Source of the DNA: UBA961 sp049426725
GTDB taxonomy: Bacteria > Bacteroidota > Ignavibacteria > Kapaibacteriales > UBA961
Length of the DNA stretch: 42,241 nt
Assembly: GCA_049426725.1 (NCBI GenBank)
Contig: JBMSYN010000020.1
Coordinates: forward strand, 1-42,241
Reading direction: 5' to 3'
Below are positions 1-8,089 of the stretch, piece after piece. Both the position numbers and the translations under genes were made by a program. Position 1 is the stretch's first letter. Every line of letters begins with the position of its first letter. The notes under the pieces were generated by a model. It did no database searches, was not told the DNA's origin, and saw nothing but the letters and a program-made list of their open reading frames with translations.

Positions 1-1949
1 ACTGAATCACCAATCGAAAATCTATTGGATTGCGAACTGTCTTTTTGCTCTTCATGATGTATTTTCTTTGTGAGTTCCTGTTTCACGGCATCATATTGTT
101 TGCGAATATCACTTACATCTTTTTGCTGCTCACGAATTTCTTTGATTGTCTGCTCAATCAATCCATTTGCAGAAGAAAGTATCTCTTTGGCTTCTTCTCT
201 TGCAGTATGTAGATATTCCGCCTTTTTCTTTTTGATATCAGAAGCTTTTACCTCATATTCCTCACGCAATGTCTGCGCCTTAGAAAGCTCGATTCTAGCT
301 GATTTTAAGGATTCTTCGGCTTGTATTCTAAATGCTTGAAGTGATGCGATGCTCTCCTCCAGTTCAGAATGTTTATCACCTAAATATTCACGGGCTTGAT
401 TCATCACATTTGTGGACATACCAATCGAATTGGCAAGTGCAAATGCATAACTGTTTCCGGGGATGCCTGAAAGGAACGTATATGTCGGAACAAGATGCAC
501 CGGATCAAATTCCATGGAAGCATTCAAAAGTTCTTTGCGATTGAGCGCATAACTCTTAAGAGAAGATTGATGGGTTGTGACAATGAACATCGCTTGATTC
601 TTGATACAATGATCAAGTATTGCAGAAGCAAGGGCACTTCCCTCTTGCGGATCTGTTCCTGAGCATATTTCATCAATCAAAATGAGAGATGTTTCATCGG
701 CATGATCAACGATGTCTTTGAGTCTCATCACTTGTGATGAAAATGTACTGAGATTATGTTCGATTGATTGATGATCACCGATTGCACAGAACAGTGATTT
801 CGGGCTGGTGCGACATTCACCGAGGGGAAAGATTCCGGATAAAGCCATGGCAATATTGAGTCCGATGCTTTTGAGTGCAACTGTTTTTCCACCTGCATTC
901 GGACCAGATATGAGATGTCCGAGAATACCCGAACCAAATTCTATTGACAATGGAATTGGCTTTTTGCCCTGCCTTGCATAGAGCAAAGGATGATAGACAT
1001 GCCGTAATTCAATGGATGATTCGTGAGAAATCACAGGCTTCATGCCATTCATGTCGAGTGCATAACGCGCCTTTGCAAAGAGCGCATCAAAATGACCAAG
1101 CACATCCGTGGAACCAAGAATCAATGGAGCTTCCGAGGCAATTTCAGCGGTCAGCATTGTGAGTATTCGAATCATTTCTCTGCGTTCTTCACCAAGAAGC
1201 AGTGAAAGTTGATTATTCATTTCAACGATTTCTGATGGCTCGACAAAGACAGTGGCACCCGTATTTGAAATACCATGAATGATTCCCGGCAGGGTTCTTT
1301 TTTCGGAAGCTCGCATTGGAAGAACGAATCTTCCTTCTCTTTGCGTGATGAATTCCTCAGTTACCAAATCTTCAGCGGATACTTTTGCCAAGAGTTTATT
1401 CAGTCTTGAACGAAGTCGTGAAGATGTTTCAACAATTTCTCTTCTGATATGGGCAAGTTCCTTGCTTGCAGTATCACGAATTGCGCCGGTATCATCAATT
1501 GCATCTGTGATATGTTTTTCAAGAAATCTATTCTCATAAAACCCATCGGCAAATTGTGCCAGAATGGGATATGATTCCGCTTTATTTTTAAAGTATGAAG
1601 CAAGCAATCTGCATGCTCGCATTGCTTCACAGACATCCAATAATTCGGATGCATTCAAAAAACTGCCTGCTATCATCGATTTGCGAACGGCATTGCGGAT
1701 ATCAGATATTCCTTCTGTTGGAAGAACTTCACCTTTGACCAATAAATCTCGTAATTCGCCAATGCGATCATGTTCCAATGTTAGCCATGCAATGTCATCA
1801 ATTGGACGAGCATTGAGTATCAATTCTTTCCCCAAATCAGACAATGCGGATTGAGCAATCAATTGAAGCACTTGCGGAAATTCAAGCTCGCGCAGCGAAT
1901 CTTCCATCAGGCGATGTTTGGGATATTGTGTGGACAAAAAATTGCTCAT
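1..1949 (-). CDS. mutS2: Endonuclease MutS2, C-terminus cut by window edge
   Basis: MutS-family ATPase of the MutS2 branch, a DNA-structure-binding protein linked to recombination control and, in some bacteria, rescue of collided ribosomes. The reverse-strand frame is open from ATG at 1949 to the window edge (649 codons). Near residues 349-356 it has the Walker A motif GPNAGGKT, followed by a Walker B/signature region (LILIDEICSGTDPQEGSALA) and a long charged coiled coil running to the edge. The C-terminal KOW/Smr part expected in the family would lie outside the window, so its absence here is not biological. The ATG at 1949 gives a normal MutS2 start (MSNFLSTQYPKHRLMEDSL, then ELEFPQVLQLIA). 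It is divergent from uvrA across 142 bp. Identification is secure. Confidence 0.95.
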   Translation of the reverse strand, partial: MSNFLSTQYPKHRLMEDSLRELEFPQVLQLIAQSALSDLGKELILNARPIDDIAWLTLEHDRIGELRDLLVKGEVLPTEGISDIRNAVRKSMIAGSFLNASELLDVCEAMRACRLLASYFKNKAESYPILAQFADGFYENRFLEKHITDAIDDTGAIRDTASKELAHIRREIVETSSRLRSRLNKLLAKVSAEDLVTEEFITQREGRFVLPMRASEKRTLPGIIHGISNTGATVFVEPSEIVEMNNQLSLLLGEERREMIRILTMLTAEIASEAPLILGSTDVLGHFDALFAKARYALDMNGMKPVISHESSIELRHVYHPLLYARQGKKPIPLSIEFGSGILGHLISGPNAGGKTVALKSIGLNIAMALSGIFPLGECRTSPKSLFCAIGDHQSIEHNLSTFSSQVMRLKDIVDHADETSLILIDEICSGTDPQEGSALASAILDHCIKNQAMFIVTTHQSSLKSYALNRKELLNASMEFDPVHLVPTYTFLSGIPGNSYAFALANSIGMSTNVMNQAREYLGDKHSELEESIASLQAFRIQAEESLKSARIELSKAQTLREEYEVKASDIKKKKAEYLHTAREEAKEILSSANGLIEQTIKEIREQQKDVSDIRKQYDAVKQELTKKIHHEEQKDSSQSNRFSIGDS

Positions 1950-1985
1950 TACATAGGATCTGAGATGAGTAGCAAAAAAACAATG

Positions 1986-1993
1986 TATTTTTG
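1986..1993 (+). promoter_or_regulatory. Candidate -7 box of the uvrA promoter
   Basis: TATTTTTG matches the Bacteroidota -7 consensus TAnnTTTG exactly. It would place transcription about 90 nt upstream of the uvrA ATG. I see no convincing TTTG -33 box at normal spacing, so the call rests on the -7 match and its position. The same core, with one substitution, precedes the LOG gene near 18847. Confidence 0.45.
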
Positions 1994-1994
1994 T

Positions 1995-2002
1995 CAAAAT
2001 TA
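1995..2002 (-). promoter_or_regulatory. Candidate -7 box of the mutS2 promoter
   Basis: Read on the minus strand this is TAATTTTG, an exact TAnnTTTG match, about 45 nt upstream of the mutS2 ATG. It lies one base away from the uvrA -7 box on the other strand and points the opposite way, so the two predicted RNA polymerase footprints coincide. No clear -33 box is visible. Confidence 0.45.
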
Positions 2003-2091
2003 CGGATTTGACCGCATTTGTAAGCCACAGGAACCGCTTCTTAACAAGGTTTGTTGGCTTAACATTCCACAATCAGAAAAATACCCCATTC

Positions 2092-5040
2092 ATGAGTCGC
2101 AAGAAGACCATAAAGTCAGATAAAGAACAGTTTTCGGACATCCCAGAAGAACTCACGCATATTGCTATTCGAGGAGCAAGAGAGCATAATTTGAGGAATG
2201 TTTCATGTGATATTCCTCGAGATGAATTGGTTGTGATCACGGGTATTTCCGGATCGGGAAAATCTTCATTGGCATTTGACACCATTTATGCCGAGGGCCA
2301 AAGAAGATATGTGGAGTGTTTATCGGCTTATGCCCGACAATTCCTTGGCATGATGAAAAAACCTGATATTGATAGCATAGAAGGGTTGTCTCCCGCCATT
2401 TCAATCGAACAAAAATCCATTGGTAATTCTCCTCGCTCAACCGTTGGAACGGTCACGGAAGTCTATGATTATCTGCGTTTGCTTTTTGCAAAAATAGGCA
2501 TACAGCATTGCGTCGATTGCGATGTTCCTGTGATGAAGCAAACAACAGAACAATTGGTGAATATGCTACTTGGCAAACCAGAAGGTATGCGCATCATGGT
2601 GCTTGCGCCTGTGGTAAAAGGTCGTAAAGGACATTATAAGGAACTCTTTGAGCAATTTCGAAAACAAGGCTACACTAGAGTTCGTATCGATGGAGAGATC
2701 ACTGATATCATTGAAGGAATGCAGGTTTCTCGATATCAAACGCATTCAATTGAACTGATCATAGATCGATTGATGATCAATTCGGATGCAGAAACACGGT
2801 TGACTGAATCACTCGAGATAGCTCTGAAATTGGGTGAATCCGTTGTGATGATTCTTTCTGAAGAGAAAGCAGGACATTGGGTTGAATCCCTATACTCAAC
2901 ATTGAATACATGCCCTCAATGTGGAACAGGTTATGACACACTCGCACCGAATGCATTTTCTTTCAATTCGCCATTCGGTGCATGTGAAGATTGCGAAGGA
3001 CTCGGAATTGTAAGTGACTTTTCTGAAGATTTACTCATACCGAATACTAAGCTCTCATTGGCCGAGGGAGCCATTGGTCCTTTGGGTAAAAAACGCAAAA
3101 CGCAATTATGGGATCAAATCATTCAATTATCTAAACAATTGCGATTTGATCTAACAATGCCTTATGTAGATCTACCTAAGAATATTCGCAACATAATCTT
3201 GCATGGAAGTCGAGACACCGTAGAAATTCAAGTCCCCGGTACACGCTCGATGTTCAAAGCACAGATTCGATTCTCCGGAATCATACCACATTATCGAGAA
3301 ATGTATCATCAAACTTCCTCATCAGAGATCAAACAAAAATTGGAACAAGTGATGAGTGATGTGGAATGTGACACATGTTCCGGTGGAAGACTTAAAAAGA
3401 CTTCACTTTCTGTCAAAATCAATGGGGCATCAATTTCCGAAATCACAAAACTTGATATCACGCATGGTATTGCATATATGCAAGCTCTTGCAAAGAAATT
3501 ATCAAAAAGAGAAATGATGATTGCATCCGTGATTCTCAAAGAAATCATCTCACGCATGGAGTTCTTGCTGAATGTGGGTTTGGATTATCTTTCTTTGGAC
3601 AGATCAGCCCGGACTCTTTCAGGAGGTGAATCACAGCGCATTCGACTTGCCTCACAGATTGGATCTCAATTGGTTGGTGTGACATATGTCTTGGATGAAC
3701 CAAGCATTGGACTTCATCAACATGATAATGGAAAATTGATCAATTCACTCAAGCAATTGCGTGATTTGGGAAATACGGTTCTCATCGTGGAGCATGATCG
3801 CGAGATGATTGAACAAGCTGATCATTTGATTGATATTGGTCCGGGTGCAGGTGTACATGGTGGGAATATCGTCTATCAGGGTTCTCCCGATGATATCAAT
3901 GTGTACACAAAGAAAAAAGAACTCAAATTTCCTGATTCTTCCACTGCCCGTTATCTGTCGGGTCAGGACGATATAGAATTACCCGATCAAAGACGCACTG
4001 GAAATGGGAAATTTCTAGAATTGAAGAATGCCACCGGTCATAATCTCAAAGGCATTGACATTGCAATTCCTCTTGGTACTTGGACTTGCATCACCGGAAT
4101 GAGTGGTAGCGGAAAATCCACATTGATGAATGATACATTGTATCCGATTCTCTCTAGACATTTTCATCATGCATTGATTTCACCTTTGCCATATGGTTCC
4201 ATTGAAGGTTTGGAGCAAATCGACAAAGTGATTGAAATAGATCAAGCTCCGATTGGCAGAACACCAAGAAGCAATCCGGTTACTTATACTGGTGTATTCA
4301 CGCAAATTCGTGATTTCTTTACACAGCTTCCTGAATCAAAAGTTCGCGGGTATAAACAAGGGAGATTTTCATTTAATGTTCCGGGTGGACGCTGCGAGGA
4401 ATGTGAAGGTGCAGGAATGAAAAAAATTGAAATGAATTATTTGCCTGATGTGTATGTCAATTGCGATATGTGTGGTGGCAAACGCTATAACAATGAAACA
4501 TTGCAAGTGAAGTATAAAGGGAAAACAATTGCGGATGTGCTAGCAATGACAATCGAAGAATCACTGGACTTTTTTAGTGAGTTATCTTCCATCAAAAGAA
4601 AATTACAAGCTATCTATGATGTCGGACTAGGATATATCACTCTTGGTCAACAAGCACCAACATTATCCGGAGGTGAGGCACAGCGCGTGAAACTCGCCAC
4701 TGAATTGTCAAAAGTATCAACGGGTAAAACATTATACCTTCTTGATGAACCAACAACCGGTTTACATTTTCAAGATATCACGCATCTTGTGCGGATCATC
4801 AATAAACTTGTTGAAAAAGGTAATTCCGTGATTGTCATCGAGCATAATCTCGACATGGTGAAATGCGCAGATTGGGTAATTGATCTTGGTCCTCTTGGAG
4901 GTGCCGGTGGTGGAGATATAGTTGCAGTAGGCACGCCCGAGATGATTGCAAAACACAAGAAAAGCATCACTGGAACATATCTGAAAAAGGAATTGGAGCG
5001 GAGCAAGCTCATACAACAAAAAAGGACATCCCAAAACTGA
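2092..5040 (+). CDS. uvrA: Excinuclease ABC subunit A
   Basis: DNA damage-recognition ATPase of nucleotide excision repair. It loads UvrB at lesions in the cytoplasm. The protein is 982 aa from the chosen ATG, a little longer than the usual ~940. Walker A motifs are visible at about residues 51-58 (GISGSGKS) and 669-676 (GMSGSGKS). There are two LSGGE signatures, followed by LDEPSIGLH and LDEPTTGLH. Zinc-finger cysteines occur in CPQCG...CEDCEG and in CEECEG...CDMCGG. An in-frame ATG exists at 2008, but the extra 28 residues do not resemble UvrA and would cover the predicted promoter leader, so 2092 is preferred. It is convergent with gyrB. The stop codon sits in the loop of a terminator-like hairpin. 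Confidence 0.97.
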   Translation: MSRKKTIKSDKEQFSDIPEELTHIAIRGAREHNLRNVSCDIPRDELVVITGISGSGKSSLAFDTIYAEGQRRYVECLSAYARQFLGMMKKPDIDSIEGLSPAISIEQKSIGNSPRSTVGTVTEVYDYLRLLFAKIGIQHCVDCDVPVMKQTTEQLVNMLLGKPEGMRIMVLAPVVKGRKGHYKELFEQFRKQGYTRVRIDGEITDIIEGMQVSRYQTHSIELIIDRLMINSDAETRLTESLEIALKLGESVVMILSEEKAGHWVESLYSTLNTCPQCGTGYDTLAPNAFSFNSPFGACEDCEGLGIVSDFSEDLLIPNTKLSLAEGAIGPLGKKRKTQLWDQIIQLSKQLRFDLTMPYVDLPKNIRNIILHGSRDTVEIQVPGTRSMFKAQIRFSGIIPHYREMYHQTSSSEIKQKLEQVMSDVECDTCSGGRLKKTSLSVKINGASISEITKLDITHGIAYMQALAKKLSKREMMIASVILKEIISRMEFLLNVGLDYLSLDRSARTLSGGESQRIRLASQIGSQLVGVTYVLDEPSIGLHQHDNGKLINSLKQLRDLGNTVLIVEHDREMIEQADHLIDIGPGAGVHGGNIVYQGSPDDINVYTKKKELKFPDSSTARYLSGQDDIELPDQRRTGNGKFLELKNATGHNLKGIDIAIPLGTWTCITGMSGSGKSTLMNDTLYPILSRHFHHALISPLPYGSIEGLEQIDKVIEIDQAPIGRTPRSNPVTYTGVFTQIRDFFTQLPESKVRGYKQGRFSFNVPGGRCEECEGAGMKKIEMNYLPDVYVNCDMCGGKRYNNETLQVKYKGKTIADVLAMTIEESLDFFSELSSIKRKLQAIYDVGLGYITLGQQAPTLSGGEAQRVKLATELSKVSTGKTLYLLDEPTTGLHFQDITHLVRIINKLVEKGNSVIVIEHNLDMVKCADWVIDLGPLGGAGGGDIVAVGTPEMIAKHKKSITGTYLKKELERSKLIQQKRTSQN

Positions 5041-5050
5041 GATGTCCTTT
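5021..5050 (-). terminator. Intrinsic terminator of gyrB, overlapping the 3' end of uvrA
   Basis: Perfect 10-bp inverted repeat AAAGGACATC / GATGTCCTTT with a 10-nt loop. On the minus strand it is followed by TTTGTTG, giving a run of six T, so it best suits gyrB. On the plus strand only TTT follows the stem, so it may also act weakly for uvrA. The left arm is uvrA coding sequence and the uvrA stop TGA (5038-5040) is in the loop. Confidence 0.75.
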
Positions 5051-5071
5051 GAAATTCTTTGATTGATTCAA

Positions 5072-7060
5072 TCACACATCGAGATTCTTCACATACTGCG
5101 CATTCTTTTCTATGAATTCTCTACGGGGCTCCACTTTATCACCCATCAAAGTATCGAATACCAATGCGGCTTCTGCGGCATTTTCAATGCTCACTTGAAG
5201 AAGAGTGCGAGTTTCAGGATTCATGGTTGTTGACCACAATTGATCGGGATTCATCTCACCAAGGCCCTTGAATCGCTGAATATTGATGCCGTCGGCAGTA
5301 GTGCTTTCAACTGTTTCAGGATTTACATCTTCTGCACCTGATTTATCTTTTCTGATGCGCTTGATGATTTCATCACGCTCTTGATCATTATATGCATAAT
5401 ATTCTTGCTTCCCTTTTTTCACTTTGTACAATGGAGGCTGTGCAATGAATAATCTACCTGAATTGATCAAGTCGCGCATATTGAGGAAAAAGAATGTGAG
5501 AAGCAATGTGCGAATATGCGAACCATCCACATCGGCATCAGCCATAAGAATGATTTTTCCATAACGACTTTTCTCCGCATCGAAATCTTCACCAAATCCC
5601 GCACCGAGTGCAGCAATGATTGTTCTGATTTCTTCATTGTCCAAAATCTTATTGATGCGGGCGCGATGCGTATTCAAAATTTTACCGCGAAGTGGAAGTA
5701 TGGCTTGGAATCGACGATCTCTTCCTTGCTTTGCTGAACCACCCGCTGAATCACCCTCAACGAGATAGATTTCAGTGTCTTCGGCTGTGCGAAGTGAACA
5801 ATCTGCGAGTTTACCGGGAAGCGCTGAACTTTCAAGCGCATTTTGTCGGCGTACAAGTTCGCGCGATTTCTTAGCTGCCATTCTTGCTTCTGCAGCAAGC
5901 GTAGCTTTTTCGATGATTTTCTTTGCAAGTTTTGGATTGGCATCCAAAAATACCGATAGACTTTCATTGACAACTTGTCGAACGATTCCTTCAACATCTC
6001 CATTGCCCAATTTGGTTTTTGTCTGACCCTCAAATTGCGGTTCTGCAACTTTTACGCTGATAATGGCAGTCAAACCTTCACGGAAATCCTCTCCCGTAAG
6101 AGCGGCTTTAGTAAGATTATTTGATGTTGCATAGGAATTGATTGTACGCGTAAGAGCTGAACGAAATCCTGACACATGCGTTCCGCCTTCAACCGTATTG
6201 ATATTGTTCACATAGGAAAGCAATGTTTCGCTGTAAGAATCATTGTATTCAAAACATACATCAACAATGGTATCAGCACCAACATCACTTTTGCCGGATC
6301 CGGATATGGAAACTGTCTCGGTAAGTGCGGTAAGATGTGAATCAACATGGCGGACAAATTCTGAAAGTCCACCGGGATAATGATATTCTTCAGTTGTATT
6401 ATTTGCTTCATCAACAAGTGTTAAACTAACCTCGGGATTCAAAAATGCCAATTCACGCAAGCGTTCTGCAACGCGTGAAGCTCTGAATTCCACAGTCTTG
6501 AAGATTGTATCATCAGGATAAAAACGAATCGTCGTTCCGGTTTCTTTTGCCTTGCCGATTTCCTCGACACCACTCACCGGATTACCACGTGAATATTCCT
6601 GTTTGAAGATTTTCCCTTCTCTTTTGACGATTGCTTCGAGTTTCGTGGAAAGTGCATTCACGCAGGAAACACCAACACCATGCAAACCACCGGAAACTTT
6701 ATAACTTCCTTTGTCGAATTTTCCACCGGCATGAAGGGTACATAAAACAACTTCAAGTGTTGAGATTTTCTTCACCGGATGAGGACCGGTAGGAATACCG
6801 CGGCCATCATCTTGAACAGAGCAAGATCCATCGCTGTGTAGCGTGACGATGATCTTTTTGCAAAATCCCGCAAGCGCTTCATCAATCGAATTATCAACAA
6901 CTTCCTGAATCAAATGATGCAAACCGCGATCACCGATGTCACCGATATACATCGCAGGGCGCATACGCACCGCTTCAAGCCCTTCAAGCACCTTGATGCT
7001 ATCTTCAGAATACTGTTTTCCATTACTTTTGAGATTCTGTTCTTCTTGTGATTCAGCCAT
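5072..7060 (-). CDS. gyrB: DNA gyrase subunit B
   Basis: ATPase subunit of DNA gyrase, which introduces negative supercoils together with GyrA. The 662-aa protein has the GHKL ATPase domain (EVVDNSIDEALAG, DDGRGIPTG, GGLHGVGVSCVNAL), the transducer domain, then the TOPRIM domain (EGDSAGGSAKQGRDR and DADVDGSHIRTLLL) and the C-terminal QRFKGLGEMNPDQLW segment. Length and order are those of the standard short GyrB without the enterobacterial insertion. GyrB is favoured over ParE by the EGDSAGGSAKQGR and QRFKGLGEM versions of the motifs. The start at 7060 gives a short polar N-terminus before the conserved YSEDSIKVLEGLEAVRMRP. gyrA is not in the window. Confidence 0.96.
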   Translation of the reverse strand: MAESQEEQNLKSNGKQYSEDSIKVLEGLEAVRMRPAMYIGDIGDRGLHHLIQEVVDNSIDEALAGFCKKIIVTLHSDGSCSVQDDGRGIPTGPHPVKKISTLEVVLCTLHAGGKFDKGSYKVSGGLHGVGVSCVNALSTKLEAIVKREGKIFKQEYSRGNPVSGVEEIGKAKETGTTIRFYPDDTIFKTVEFRASRVAERLRELAFLNPEVSLTLVDEANNTTEEYHYPGGLSEFVRHVDSHLTALTETVSISGSGKSDVGADTIVDVCFEYNDSYSETLLSYVNNINTVEGGTHVSGFRSALTRTINSYATSNNLTKAALTGEDFREGLTAIISVKVAEPQFEGQTKTKLGNGDVEGIVRQVVNESLSVFLDANPKLAKKIIEKATLAAEARMAAKKSRELVRRQNALESSALPGKLADCSLRTAEDTEIYLVEGDSAGGSAKQGRDRRFQAILPLRGKILNTHRARINKILDNEEIRTIIAALGAGFGEDFDAEKSRYGKIILMADADVDGSHIRTLLLTFFFLNMRDLINSGRLFIAQPPLYKVKKGKQEYYAYNDQERDEIIKRIRKDKSGAEDVNPETVESTTADGINIQRFKGLGEMNPDQLWSTTMNPETRTLLQVSIENAAEAALVFDTLMGDKVEPRREFIEKNAQYVKNLDV

Positions 7061-7151
7061 TATGTTTGATAGATTTTGTGAAGAAAATCACACCCGCGCT
7101 GCAATGCGAGTCGATAGGTTTTTATGTCTCATTTTTGACATGTAAAAATAC

Positions 7152-7185
7152 ACAATTTTCATGAAAGATTTTCACTGAAAATTGT
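7152..7185 (-). terminator. AT-rich inverted repeat after the hydrolase gene
   Basis: Ten-base arms ACAATTTTCA and TGAAAATTGT are separated by 14 bases just downstream of the hydrolase stop and upstream of gyrB. On the minus strand GTATTTTTA follows. It could be a weak terminator or an operator site. The stem has little GC, so the terminator reading is uncertain. The rest of 7061-7151 is the gyrB upstream region, with no exact TAnnTTTG box seen. Confidence 0.35.
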
Positions 7186-7186
7186 C

Positions 7187-8089
7187 TTATGCCCCATGGG
7201 GCCCAACCTTTGGAAGTGCTTGTTTTTTAAGGACATAGGCATCCACCCAAGATCGTATCTCGAGATTGCTTTCGATCCGCCTTCCTGCGAGGATGTGATC
7301 AGCATTTTCATACATGATCAGCTTATATGGATGTCGTGCTTTTTGGAGTGCCATTCCGAGTCTGTATGAGTGCATTGGATCGACCCTTTTATCACCTGTT
7401 CCATGCAAAACAAGCAAGGGAGTTGTCTTGCACAATTCGGTGCAAAAGTATTCGGAGGATCTTTTCAATTCTTCATCAGTTCTTTCAGATTTCTCATCTT
7501 GAAACATTGCAAATGTTTTGTAGATATAGGAATCTTTGGGAATGGAATCAAATGTTGTTGGAGCGCCAATTGTAACTGCGGCACGAAAATCATTCATGGT
7601 TCGCAGCATCATAAGCGCCATCATTCCACCACGGCTTCCACCAATCAGTCCAATTCGGTCTTGATCAACATAGGGGAGTGATTTCAGAAGAGGCAAAAGC
7701 GCTGCTGCATCAAGCACATCATTGCCTCCCCATTCTTCTTTTCCTTCACTACCACCGCAGCCTCGATATTGACTTGCGGCTACCACATATCCCCAACTCG
7801 CATAGGTTACCGCATACATCGAAGCCGACTCAGCCGTCAATGCACCTTTTTCTCCTGTTCCACCACGATTGAATATGATGGCGGGATATGTCGATGTATT
7901 GGGTTGCGCAGGTGGTATTGCAAGAAAGCCCGCAATGCGCAAACCTTGATGATGATAGATAATGCGAAAAAGTTGCACTGAAGAAAATGCCAAGAATTCT
8001 TCGGGACTCAATGCTCTTTTTTGAATATTGAGTATTGAAGTTGGAATTGGCTCAGGATGAATTTCAATCAATTGACCATCATGCATCAT
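7187..8089 (-). CDS. Alpha/beta hydrolase, prolyl-oligopeptidase (S9)-like
   Basis: Serine hydrolase with the alpha/beta fold typical of S9 peptidases and dienelactone-hydrolase-like esterases. The nucleophile elbow is GGSRGG, the acid is probably the Asp in HGTGDKRVDP, and the catalytic His lies in ENADHIL. An oxyanion-type FNRGGTG segment precedes them. The beta-propeller of true prolyl oligopeptidases is absent (300 aa). No signal peptide is evident, so it is probably cytoplasmic. The start at 8089 is chosen because its ATG overlaps the TGA of the upstream binding-protein gene (ATGA coupling). An upstream ATG at 8113 is possible. Co-translation with a peptide-binding lipoprotein suggests hydrolysis of an imported peptide or ester, which is inference. 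Confidence 0.85.
   Translation of the reverse strand: MMHDGQLIEIHPEPIPTSILNIQKRALSPEEFLAFSSVQLFRIIYHHQGLRIAGFLAIPPAQPNTSTYPAIIFNRGGTGEKGALTAESASMYAVTYASWGYVVAASQYRGCGGSEGKEEWGGNDVLDAAALLPLLKSLPYVDQDRIGLIGGSRGGMMALMMLRTMNDFRAAVTIGAPTTFDSIPKDSYIYKTFAMFQDEKSERTDEELKRSSEYFCTELCKTTPLLVLHGTGDKRVDPMHSYRLGMALQKARHPYKLIMYENADHILAGRRIESNLEIRSWVDAYVLKKQALPKVGPHGA

Noticed and set aside
1..1949. MutS2 lacking its Smr nuclease domain
   Set aside because: The frame is open at the window edge, so the missing C-terminus is an artefact of the cut and not a truncation.
2008..2091. Longer N-terminus for UvrA starting at 2008
   Set aside because: The extra 28 residues are not UvrA-like and sit in the probable leader. 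MSRKK at 2092 gives a near-standard length.
5674..6048. Open reading frame of 124 codons in another frame of gyrB
   Set aside because: It is inside the conserved GyrB TOPRIM and transducer coding region, so it is a shadow.
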